This document shows positions 1 through 5,516 of a DNA stretch of 9,155 nt, piece after piece; position 1 is the stretch's first letter; each line of letters begins with the position of its first letter. The position numbers and the translations under genes were made by a program. The notes below the pieces were generated by a model. The model was not told the origin of the DNA, did not search any database, and saw only the letters and a list, made by a program, of their open reading frames with translations. The DNA lies in NCBI GenBank assembly GCA_902783825.1, contig CACZSJ010000219.1:1-9155 (forward strand). Reading direction: 5' to 3'. The DNA is from Oscillospiraceae bacterium. GTDB lineage: Bacteria; Bacillota; Clostridia; Oscillospirales; Oscillospiraceae.

Positions 1-125
1 CGCACATAGACCTCCACGCCGCGGGTAATGCCCATGTCCATGATGCGGCGCTTGACCGCGCCCTCGCCGTGGAGCTTGACAACCTTGACGGTCTCGCCGA
101 TTTTCACGTCTCTGAGTGTTCTCAT
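1..125 (-). CDS. feoA: FeoA family protein (second of a tandem pair, C-terminus outside window)
   Basis: FeoA proteins are small cytosolic SH3-fold proteins that assist the FeoB ferrous-iron permease. The visible 41 residues begin MRTLRDVKIGETVKVVKL and continue through GAVKRRIMDMGITRGVEVYV. This is the usual FeoA pattern: an opening strand, then R/K-R-I/L-x-(D/E)-MG-(I/F/L)-T-x-G-x-x-V. The gene runs off the left edge, so the C-terminal half is not seen. Two in-frame ATGs exist, at 131 and 125. I chose 125 because the AAAGGAG ribosome binding site ends about 8 nt before it but only about 2 nt before the ATG at 131. It lies 27 nt downstream of the first feoA and should be cotranscribed with it. 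feoB is the expected next gene to the left (inference). Confidence 0.88.
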   Translation of the reverse strand, partial: MRTLRDVKIGETVKVVKLHGEGAVKRRIMDMGITRGVEVYV

Positions 126-152
126 GCTCATTTCTCCTTTATCTTCTTTTTC

Positions 153-365
153 TTAAACCATAATCTTCGACGCCATTTCTTTGCTGATGGCCACGCGGGA
201 CTCCTTGATTTTGACGATCAGGTTCCCGCCGATGCTGTTCATCACCGTGACGGCGCCGCCCTCTGTAAAGCCCATATCCTCCAGGTGCTTTTTCATTTCG
301 GGGCTTCCCCCGACTCGCTTGATGACGACTTCCTCGCCCGTGTCTGTCCATATCAGGGGCATCAT
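153..365 (-). CDS. feoA: FeoA family protein (first of a tandem pair)
   Basis: A 70-aa FeoA/SH3-like ferrous iron transport accessory protein, a normal size for the family. After a short N-terminus it reads GGSPEMKKHLEDMGFTEGG, then a beta-rich stretch VTVMNSIGGNLIVKIKESRVAISKEMA. The LEDMGF-T-x-G turn and the final G-N-L-I-V-K-I-K-x-S-R-V-A-I strand with trailing A-x-K-I are the classic FeoA ending. The start is the first of two adjacent ATGs (365 and 362), preceded by a GGAGG core about 7 nt away. It is the first gene of a leftward unit driven by the promoter at 457-485. A second feoA follows after 27 nt. Such proteins are thought to bind the cytosolic side of FeoB; whether each paralog has a separate role cannot be told from sequence. 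Confidence 0.92.
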   Translation of the reverse strand: MMPLIWTDTGEEVVIKRVGGSPEMKKHLEDMGFTEGGAVTVMNSIGGNLIVKIKESRVAISKEMASKIMV

Positions 366-431
366 CTCTCCCCCTCCTCTCTTATAAGCCGCAGTTTGTT
401 GTTAAACTCCTTTAACCCTTGGCTTGCAAAA

Positions 432-451
432 AAGTTAGTTGCTCCTAACTT
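432..451. promoter_or_regulatory. Inverted repeat, probable DtxR-family operator
   Basis: A perfect 7-bp inverted repeat, AAGTTAG / CTAACTT with a 6-nt spacer (TTGCTC), lies just downstream of the feoA -10 element, over the expected transcription start. TTAG...CTAA half sites are typical of iron/manganese-box operators bound by DtxR/IdeR/MntR proteins, and a gene of that family starts about 110 bp away. Binding is inferred, not shown. A further GTTAG half site occurs on the minus strand at about 489-493, just upstream of the -35. Confidence 0.65.
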
Positions 452-456
452 CTATT

Positions 457-485
457 AGTTTAGCATCTATAACTTTTGTTGTCAA
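457..485 (-). promoter_or_regulatory. Promoter of the feoA-feoA unit
   Basis: On the minus strand a perfect -35 TTGACA (485-480) is followed after 17 nt by the -10 element TAAACT (462-457). The predicted start is near 450, about 85 nt before the first feoA start codon. The start region is covered by the inverted repeat at 432-451, so this promoter is well placed for repression. Confidence 0.75.
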
Positions 486-559
486 TCCCTAACTCATGTT
501 GGTGTGTTTTTCTTGCTTTTTTTGTTCTCTCGTGGTAATCTTGTATGCGGGTGATGACA

Positions 560-928
560 ATGACAATTCACAAATCTGCGGAAGATTATCTGGAAGCGAT
601 GCTCATGCTGAAGGAAGAGCGCGGCTATATCCGTTCCATTGACGTGGCCGAGAAATTGGGTGTGACCAAACCCAGTGTCAGCTATGCCACCAAGCGGCTG
701 CGGGAAAACGGATACATCGCCTTTGACTCTGCGGGCATGATCGTACTGCTGGAGCCTGGGCTGGAGATCGCCGAGCGCATGTATGAGCGTCACAAGCTGC
801 TGACCGAGCTTTTGATCGGCCTGGGCGTCAGCCCGGAGACCGCGCGGGAAGACGCCTGCAAGCTCGAGCATGACCTGAGCGTGGAAAGCTTCGACGCGAT
901 CCGAAAGCATGTGCAGCAGTGCCGCTAA
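560..928 (+). CDS. DtxR/MntR-family metal-dependent transcriptional repressor
   Basis: A 122-aa regulator that probably represses the divergent feo genes when iron (or manganese) is plentiful. Residues 5-65 form the N-terminal winged helix-turn-helix (SAEDYLEAMLML, then IDVAEKLGVTKPSVSYATKRL as the recognition unit). Residues 66-122 form the metal-binding/dimerisation helices (YERHKLL, EDACKLEHDLS). By alignment from memory with B. subtilis MntR and DtxR, candidate metal ligands are D9, E12, H78, C100, E103 and H104. There is no C-terminal SH3 domain, so the architecture is MntR-like. In-frame ATGs lie at 545, 554 and 560. I chose 560 because GGTGAT (550-555), complementary to the 16S tail, sits 4 nt before it, and because the protein then begins exactly where MntR does. 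I saw no convincing promoter for this gene. Fe versus Mn specificity is uncertain. Confidence 0.9.
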   Translation: MTIHKSAEDYLEAMLMLKEERGYIRSIDVAEKLGVTKPSVSYATKRLRENGYIAFDSAGMIVLLEPGLEIAERMYERHKLLTELLIGLGVSPETAREDACKLEHDLSVESFDAIRKHVQQCR

Positions 929-948
929 ACCCCATAAGCCATAAGAAT

Positions 949-990
949 AAGTCCCGGTCTGTATCCGCAACAGACCGGGACTTTTGTTTT
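949..990 (+). terminator. Intrinsic terminator after the DtxR-family gene
   Basis: A perfect 13-bp stem (AAGTCCCGGTCTG, 949-961, with 971-983) closes a 9-nt loop and is followed by TTGTTTT. It starts 20 nt after the stop codon of the regulator. The left arm begins with AA, so weak function in the opposite direction, for the reductase gene, is possible. Confidence 0.9.
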
Positions 991-1000
991 CTCTATTCGC

Positions 1001-1096
1001 CTATTCCATAAACATGATCTTATCGGCAAGCGCCGCTGCGCAAATGCCGCCGCTTCGACCAAGCCGGTCAATGCCCGGCAGCGGGGCGTCTATTTC
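1001..1096 (-). other. Short stop-to-stop frame with coding character, possible gene remnant
   Basis: Directly behind the reductase stop codon, in a different frame of the same strand, a 31-codon open stretch ends at a TAG (1003-1001). It contains the peptide DRLGRSGGICAAALADKIMF. It has no recognisable start codon or ribosome binding site and is preceded by a TGA. The amino-acid composition looks like the end of an enzyme rather than random sequence, but I do not recognise the family. It may be the decayed 3' end of a lost gene, or chance in GC-rich DNA. Confidence 0.25.
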
Positions 1097-2208
1097 TCAA
1101 AATGCGCCGCAACCTCCTCCAAATGCTTGCGGATGGGCAGCTGCTGGGGACACACCGTCTCACATTGGCCGCAGCGAACGCAGTCGCTGGCCTTGCTGTG
1201 CTCCAGGGTCAACCGTTGATAATACGCGGGCTGGGAGGTCCATTTCTTTTCCTTGCTCTCCTGCAGATCGGCGTTGTACAGGGAAAAGTACTGGGGAATG
1301 GGAATGTTCATGGGGCAGTTCACCGTACAGTAAGCGCAGCCGGTGCAGGCAACAGCGATGCTGTCGTTGATGATGTCCGCAGCCAACTGCATCAGCCCCA
1401 TCTCCTCCTGGTTGAGGGGGCGAAAGGCCTGCATATAGCCGGTGTTGTCCAGCAGCTGCTCCATGTTGCTCATCCCGCTGAGCACCATCATAACATTCTC
1501 CTGGCTGGCCGCAAAGCGGATGGCCCAGGAGGGCACGGACATGGACGGCTCCCGCTGGCGGAACATGGCTTCCAGCCGCTCCGGCACCTTTGCCAGGGTG
1601 CCTCCCTTCACCGGCTCCATGACGATGACCGGCTTGCCATGGCTGGTGGCCACTTGGTAGCATTTGCGGCTCTGCACCCCGGCGCTGTCCCAATCCAGGT
1701 AGTTCAGCTGCAGCTGCACGTACTCCACCTCCGGATGCTCCGTCAGCACCCGATCCAGCAGCTCCGGCCCATCGTGGTAGGAAAAGCCGATATGCCGCAC
1801 CAGACCCGCTTCTTTCTTTTCCCGGATGAACTCCCAGCAGCGCAGGCTGTCGAAGGTGGCAAGGGACTGGGCGTTGACGTTGTGCAGCCAGTAATAGTCA
1901 AAGTAGCCCGCGCCGGTGCGCCGCAGCTGGGTGCTGAAGATCCGCTCCCGATCTTCCTCCGTTTTAAGCATATACGCCGGCAGCTTGGTGGTCAGCGTGA
2001 AGCTGTCCCGGGGATGCCGGGAAACCAGCGCCTCATAGGCCGCCTCCTCGCTTTTGCCGCCGCAATACATCCAGGCGGTATCAAAATACGTGAAGCCTCG
2101 CTCCAAAAACGTATCCACCATCTGCTTGAGCAGTTCCAGGTCGATGCTGCCTTCATCGTCCGGATTGGTCAAAGGTAAACGCATCAAGCCAAAGCCAAGT
2201 TTTTTCAC
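1090..2208 (-). CDS. Aldo/keto reductase with C-terminal 4Fe-4S ferredoxin-like domain
   Basis: A cytosolic oxidoreductase of 372 aa. Residues 1 to about 265 form the aldo/keto reductase barrel (KKLGFGLMRLP at the N-terminus). The catalytic tetrad is visible as D43 and Y48 (FDTAWMYCGG), K75 (TTKLPAYM) and H109 (YYWLHNV). The C-terminal region carries two cysteine clusters, CTGCAYCTVNCP (about 288-299) and CVRCGQCETVCP (about 343-354), each expected to hold a [4Fe-4S] cluster. This architecture is common in anaerobes; the substrate is unknown. An ATG frame extends 40 codons further, to 2328. I chose the GTG at 2208 because GGAGG precedes it by about 8 nt, homology to the family starts there, and a full promoter lies inside the extension. 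The gene is divergent from the dehydratase operon, so a redox link is conceivable but unproven. Confidence 0.92.
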   Translation of the reverse strand: MKKLGFGLMRLPLTNPDDEGSIDLELLKQMVDTFLERGFTYFDTAWMYCGGKSEEAAYEALVSRHPRDSFTLTTKLPAYMLKTEEDRERIFSTQLRRTGAGYFDYYWLHNVNAQSLATFDSLRCWEFIREKKEAGLVRHIGFSYHDGPELLDRVLTEHPEVEYVQLQLNYLDWDSAGVQSRKCYQVATSHGKPVIVMEPVKGGTLAKVPERLEAMFRQREPSMSVPSWAIRFAASQENVMMVLSGMSNMEQLLDNTGYMQAFRPLNQEEMGLMQLAADIINDSIAVACTGCAYCTVNCPMNIPIPQYFSLYNADLQESKEKKWTSQPAYYQRLTLEHSKASDCVRCGQCETVCPQQLPIRKHLEEVAAHFEK

Positions 2209-2244
2209 GGAACCCCCCTCCTCTTCCCCTTTGTCCTTTTTTTC

Positions 2245-2273
2245 ATTATAGCGGCATTCTTTCCCCGTGGCAA
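2245..2273 (-). promoter_or_regulatory. Promoter of the aldo/keto reductase gene
   Basis: On the minus strand, TTGCCA (2273-2268) and a perfect TATAAT (2250-2245) are separated by exactly 17 nt. The predicted start is near 2238, about 30 nt before the GTG start codon, with the GAGGAGG ribosome binding site in between. This rules against use of the upstream ATG at 2328. Confidence 0.75.
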
Positions 2274-2389
2274 GCCGTCCAGCTTTCCTTTTCATTTTTT
2301 TGTCGCTTTCTTTCCGTTGTATAGACACACGCGCAGTCCTTCTCTGCTATTTGCACAAAAGCAAGTCCTCAGTTTAGACGCAACCCATA

Positions 2390-2426
2390 AATCTGACGGT
2401 TTGTGTTGATTTCACATCGTCAGATT
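2390..2426. promoter_or_regulatory. Inverted repeat overlapping the dehydratase operon promoter
   Basis: Perfect 9-bp arms, AATCTGACG (2390-2398) and CGTCAGATT (2418-2426), flank a 19-nt centre that itself contains TGTG...CACA. The right half covers the -35 hexamer of the downstream operon. This is the layout of a repressor or activator operator. There is no local regulator gene other than the distant DtxR-family one, whose half sites look different. Confidence 0.6.
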
Positions 2427-2440
2427 GTTAAAATTATAAT
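2411..2440 (+). promoter_or_regulatory. Promoter of the dehydratase operon
   Basis: TTCACA (2411-2416, five of six matches to the -35 consensus) is followed after 18 nt by a perfect -10 TATAAT (2435-2440). The predicted start is near 2447, giving a leader of about 30 nt with an AGAGGG ribosome binding site before the ATG at 2476. Confidence 0.75.
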
Positions 2441-2475
2441 GGTAGTATCTAATCTATACGGGAAAGAGGGATCAA

Positions 2476-3675
2476 ATGAGAGATTTAAAGCATCTGCTCT
2501 ACTTTGAAAACCTTCTCCAGGAAGCAAACAACGCCCTGGTCGCCCAAGCAAAAGCCGACGGCAGGGTCTGTATTGCCTACACCTGCGAGAATGTGCCGGA
2601 GCCCCTGCTCAACCTGGCCGGAACCTGCTCCGTCCGGCTGTTCGCCCCGCATACGGGATCCATGGACATTGCCACGTATTACATGACCAACCTTCTCTGT
2701 GAACCCAGCCGGGCTCTGCTGGAGCGAGCCATTGAGGGCGGCTATAGCTTTGCAGACTGTGTCATCACACCGGACGGCTGCACCATGCTCAACCGGGCGG
2801 TGGAGAACATGGAACTCCTGGAAACCATGGGCAAGGACAATCCGAAGTTTTTCCACGAGTACATGGAGATCGCCTTCAAGAATACGGAGAGCGACGTGGC
2901 TTTGTCCGTGCTCCAGTGCCAGAACCACATCCTCACGCCCCTGCAGAAGAACTATGGCATCGACGTCTCCGATGAGGCCATCCGCAAGGCAGTGGCGGAG
3001 CACAATCGGCTTTGTGAGCTCATTCGCGCCATCGGCGACTTCCGCAAGGGAGATCAGCCGCGGATCACCGGCTATGAGTTCCACGTGCTGTGCCTGGCCA
3101 CCTACGTCTGTCCCGCCTATCTGGTCCTGGACAAGCTGGAAGCGACGCTGAAAGAGCTCAAGACCCGCAAGCCGGATGACAAGCCTTGGCGCGCCCGGGT
3201 GCTGCTGGTTGGCTCCGAAGTGGATGATTCCGGCCTGGTCAAGCTGATCGAGGAGCAGGGCGCCTTTGTCTGCTGCGACCGCTTCTGCTTTGGCTCCTAC
3301 CCAGGGCGTGTGCCCATTCAGCTCAACGACCAGGAGGATGCGTTGACCCAGGTTTGCCGCCACTACGTCCAGAACTGCCAGTGCCCCCGTATGATGAACC
3401 AGGAGAAGGTCTACGGGCGTAAGCAATATGTGGCGGAGCTGGCCAAGGAATACGGCGCCGACGGCATTATCTATGAGCAGGTCAAATTCTGTGACCCCTG
3501 GGCCTACGAGCGTACTCTGGGCGCTGCCATGCTGGAGCAGGATTACGGCTACCCGGTTCTCTCCGTGGATCGGCCCTACAACATCGCCGCCTCCGCCGGC
3601 CAGATGCGCACCCGCGTACAGGCCTTTGTAGAAAGCATTGAGATCAAGAAGATTCAGAGAGGTGGGAAAGCATGA
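2476..3675 (+). CDS. 2-hydroxyacyl-CoA dehydratase family protein, smaller (HgdB/FldC-like) subunit
   Basis: A 399-aa protein of the HgdB/FldC/BcrC superfamily (2-hydroxyacyl-CoA dehydratase, D-component). Members bind [4Fe-4S] clusters and, with a second subunit and an ATP-driven activator, dehydrate 2-hydroxyacyl-CoA esters or carry out related radical reductions. The family pattern is clear: ENVPEPLLNLAGTCSVRLF (38-56), cysteines at NLLC75 and PDGC102, and the C-terminal signature EQVKFCDPWAYE (334-345, C339) followed by GQMRTRVQAFVES (375-387). Length matches the smaller subunits of the family (roughly 370-400 aa). It is very Cys-rich (for example C266, C267, C271, C294, C301, C303). The ATG follows AGAGGG, and the stop overlaps the next start by 4 nt (ATGA), implying translational coupling. 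Substrate unknown: no CoA-transferase, dehydrogenase or activator gene is in view. A non-catabolic role, as in double-cubane cluster proteins, is possible. Confidence 0.85.
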   Translation: MRDLKHLLYFENLLQEANNALVAQAKADGRVCIAYTCENVPEPLLNLAGTCSVRLFAPHTGSMDIATYYMTNLLCEPSRALLERAIEGGYSFADCVITPDGCTMLNRAVENMELLETMGKDNPKFFHEYMEIAFKNTESDVALSVLQCQNHILTPLQKNYGIDVSDEAIRKAVAEHNRLCELIRAIGDFRKGDQPRITGYEFHVLCLATYVCPAYLVLDKLEATLKELKTRKPDDKPWRARVLLVGSEVDDSGLVKLIEEQGAFVCCDRFCFGSYPGRVPIQLNDQEDALTQVCRHYVQNCQCPRMMNQEKVYGRKQYVAELAKEYGADGIIYEQVKFCDPWAYERTLGAAMLEQDYGYPVLSVDRPYNIAASAGQMRTRVQAFVESIEIKKIQRGGKA

Positions 3676-5270
3676 AGACTGTCGAAACGCTCGTAAACCC
3701 CGTCAAGCGCACCGGCGAGCAGTCGCCGGGCAAGATCTACAACGAAAAGCTGAAGGTCCGCGCACGCCGGGAGTGGCGCGGCTTCAAGGACACGTTCTAT
3801 GACTACACTCGCTGGCTGTATCTGATGAGTGTCCTGGGGCGCTTCATCCTGGTGCCCCGCAATGTCAAAGGCTTTTTCCGCTACCGCTGGATGATGAGCT
3901 ACCTCTTCGTCCCCCACGGGATGGACAAGTTCACCATCGGCCTGCGGGACGAAGCCCTGCGCATCGCCCACACCTCCTTTAACTTCGTCATCGCGGATGT
4001 GACCCAGGCCATTGCCAACTGCTTCCGGGGCGACCGCCGGGTGGGCAACGACAAAGCCTACTCCGACAAATGCGTCCTCACCGACGAGAACTCCATGGTC
4101 ACCTTCATGATGGGCTTCGACACGGATAAGGTGCATACCATCCTGCGGGAAGTGCCCACCATGTTCGCCTCCAATATCTTCCATCAGTTCAACGTCATGC
4201 ATTACCTGGACATTGCCCAGCAGTACGGCATCCCCGGCGACGTCTGCCCCATGCCTGAGGCTGAGGCCGGCATCTCCATCGACGACGACTTCTGCGTCCT
4301 GGGCTGCTGCGCGGTGCAGAATAACACCACCTGTGACGGTTCCCTCATGGGCAATGGCATCATCGCCAAGCGGCTGGAGCGGGAATACGGCATCCCCACC
4401 TTCCAGCTGGCCACGCCTCTGCGCCACAAAGAGCCGGATGTGCTGGAATACGCCGCCCGGGAGATCAAGGAGGCCATCGCCTTCGTGGAGAAGCATACCG
4501 GCGAGAAGTGGGATTGGGACGTGTACTTCACTTCCGCCAAGCGGGTCAACGACGCTACCCGCTGCCGCATCGCCCAGATGGAGATCAACTCCACGCCATA
4601 TCCCCAATTCTTCGGCGCCGCCTTCAGTCTGTATAACGACACCAACTACATGGGCAACTCCGGCCGCAACGCAGACTTCGTGAAAATCGACCACAAGCTG
4701 CTTGCCCTGGCGGAAAAAGGCTACGCGGCCAAGCGTATGTACGCCAAGGAATACCGCCATCGCTGCATCGTTTGGGGCGTTCAGCCGCAATATATCATCG
4801 ACCAGCTCTACTGGCTTGTGCAGTGCTGGGGCGTCGTTCCGCTGACGGATATGCTCTCCGTAGTCAATACCGACATGATCGCCGAGGAGGATACCCCTGA
4901 AAATCGGGAGCAGGCTTATCGGGACATGGCCATGCTGAACATGGAGATGATCATGCGCAACCACACCCACGGCGGCTTCCGGGTCCTGGTAGACGAGCTG
5001 TGGGAGCTCTGCGAAAAGATGAACGCTGATATGGTCATGATGTGGGAGCATATGTCCTGCAAGGCACTCACCGGCATGCACGGTCAGTTTGAGGAGCAGG
5101 CGCGGGAGCGGGGCATCCACCTGATGTGGGTCTCCCATGATCTGTGTGATCCCCGGGTCTTCACTCGCCAGGCCATCCGCGACCAGGTCAATTCCTACAT
5201 GCGCACCGTCATGCGCGAGGAACCGCTGGATCCCTCCCTGGAGAACATTCCCGACAACGAGGCATATTGA
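3672..5270 (+). CDS. 2-hydroxyacyl-CoA dehydratase family protein, larger (HgdA-like) subunit
   Basis: A 532-aa protein that pairs with the preceding subunit. The family is seen best in the C-terminal part: ADMVMMWEHMSCKALTGMHG (452-471), then IHLMWVSHDLCDPRVFTRQ (482-500) and RDQVNSYM, which match the HgdA-type H-x-S-C-K and D-x-x-D-P-R-x-F motifs. The middle has a cysteine group at C192, C208, C212, C213 and C221, candidate cluster ligands. The protein is longer than typical alpha subunits (about 410-480 aa). The extra length is mainly a basic and aromatic N-terminus (residues 20-85), including WLYLMSVLGRFILVP and RYRWMMSYLFVP, which might lie on a membrane surface (inference). The ATG overlaps the previous stop in an ATGA and has AGAGAGGTGGG upstream. 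A small membrane protein gene follows after 15 nt. Confidence 0.83.
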   Translation: MKTVETLVNPVKRTGEQSPGKIYNEKLKVRARREWRGFKDTFYDYTRWLYLMSVLGRFILVPRNVKGFFRYRWMMSYLFVPHGMDKFTIGLRDEALRIAHTSFNFVIADVTQAIANCFRGDRRVGNDKAYSDKCVLTDENSMVTFMMGFDTDKVHTILREVPTMFASNIFHQFNVMHYLDIAQQYGIPGDVCPMPEAEAGISIDDDFCVLGCCAVQNNTTCDGSLMGNGIIAKRLEREYGIPTFQLATPLRHKEPDVLEYAAREIKEAIAFVEKHTGEKWDWDVYFTSAKRVNDATRCRIAQMEINSTPYPQFFGAAFSLYNDTNYMGNSGRNADFVKIDHKLLALAEKGYAAKRMYAKEYRHRCIVWGVQPQYIIDQLYWLVQCWGVVPLTDMLSVVNTDMIAEEDTPENREQAYRDMAMLNMEMIMRNHTHGGFRVLVDELWELCEKMNADMVMMWEHMSCKALTGMHGQFEEQARERGIHLMWVSHDLCDPRVFTRQAIRDQVNSYMRTVMREEPLDPSLENIPDNEAY

Positions 5271-5285
5271 GAAAGGAGCCGCTGT

Positions 5286-5453
5286 ATGTCAAAACTGGTA
5301 AAGCTCCCCCTGATTCTTTTGGGGGCCGCCCTGGCTTTCTTTGTGGTCACCTTCACCGTCTATTTCTTCAATCTGGATATGAAGGCCACCGCCCTGCTCG
5401 CTCCTGTTCTGGAGAAGTGGTACGACCGGCTGGAGCGCAAGCAATACATCTGA
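5286..5453 (+). CDS. 55-aa single-pass membrane protein, third gene of the dehydratase operon
   Basis: A small gene below common ORF cut-offs. The protein starts MSKLVKLPLILLGAALAFF, has one hydrophobic helix (about residues 6-28) and ends in a charged, amphipathic tail (EKWYDRLERKQYI). I do not recognise a family. Support for it being real is good: AAAGGAG lies 7 nt before the ATG, the start is 15 nt after the stop of the 532-aa subunit, the hydrophobic/charged layout is ordered, and a terminator follows 20 nt after the stop. The K3/K6 N-terminus would favour an N-in topology, but the tail is also positively charged, so topology is open. It could anchor the dehydratase-like complex or an electron-transfer partner at the membrane (inference). 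A longer overlapping frame at 5267-5512 is a shadow. Confidence 0.78.
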   Translation: MSKLVKLPLILLGAALAFFVVTFTVYFFNLDMKATALLAPVLEKWYDRLERKQYI

Positions 5454-5472
5454 TCAACACCGCAAGGCAAAG

Positions 5473-5511
5473 CAAAGCGCCCCGCACCGTTATCCGGTGC
5501 AGGGCGCTTTG
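5473..5511. terminator. Shared terminator between convergent dehydratase operon and M23 gene
   Basis: A long stem, CAAAGCGCCC / GGGCGCTTTG (5473-5482 with 5502-5511), then one C-A mismatch, then GCACCG / CGGTGC, closes a 5-nt loop. It lies 20 nt after the small membrane protein gene and 5 nt after the stop of the convergent M23 gene. No long T-tract is present on either side, so it relies on the GC-rich stem and could act in both directions. Confidence 0.75.
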
Positions 5512-5516
5512 ATCGC

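Noticed and set aside
69..458. 129-codon plus-strand frame across both feoA genes
   Set aside because: Antisense to two recognised FeoA proteins and to the feo promoter/operator.
366..559. Possible riboswitch or small RNA in the feo/regulator intergenic region
   Set aside because: The only clear structure is the short operator-type inverted repeat beside a promoter. The leader has no stable multi-stem fold that I can see. I also found no convincing rightward promoter for the regulator.
494..970. 158-codon minus-strand frame opposite the DtxR-family gene
   Set aside because: Includes the terminator hairpin and has no motifs; the plus-strand gene has the full family pattern.
1102..2178. 358-codon plus-strand frame opposite the aldo/keto reductase
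   Set aside because: The composition is that of an antisense shadow (His/Gln/Leu-rich). The minus-strand protein has its complete catalytic tetrad and cysteine clusters.
2329..2389. Short TTGC/GCAA inverted repeat and possible extra control elements upstream of the dehydratase operon
   Set aside because: Four-bp arms are expected by chance; no gene or known motif is supported here.
2485..3426. 313-codon minus-strand frame opposite the 399-aa dehydratase subunit
   Set aside because: Shadow frame without RBS or motifs; the opposite strand encodes a recognisable protein.
3654..5138. 494-codon open frame on the minus strand, opposite the 532-aa dehydratase subunit
   Set aside because: His/Val/Gly-rich antisense shadow with no family motifs. 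The plus-strand frame has clear homology and an ATGA coupling.
5267..5512. 81-codon plus-strand frame overlapping the end of the dehydratase operon
   Set aside because: Its ATG lacks a spaced RBS and it runs through the terminator stem. The frame starting at 5286 has the RBS, a membrane helix and a stop before the terminator.
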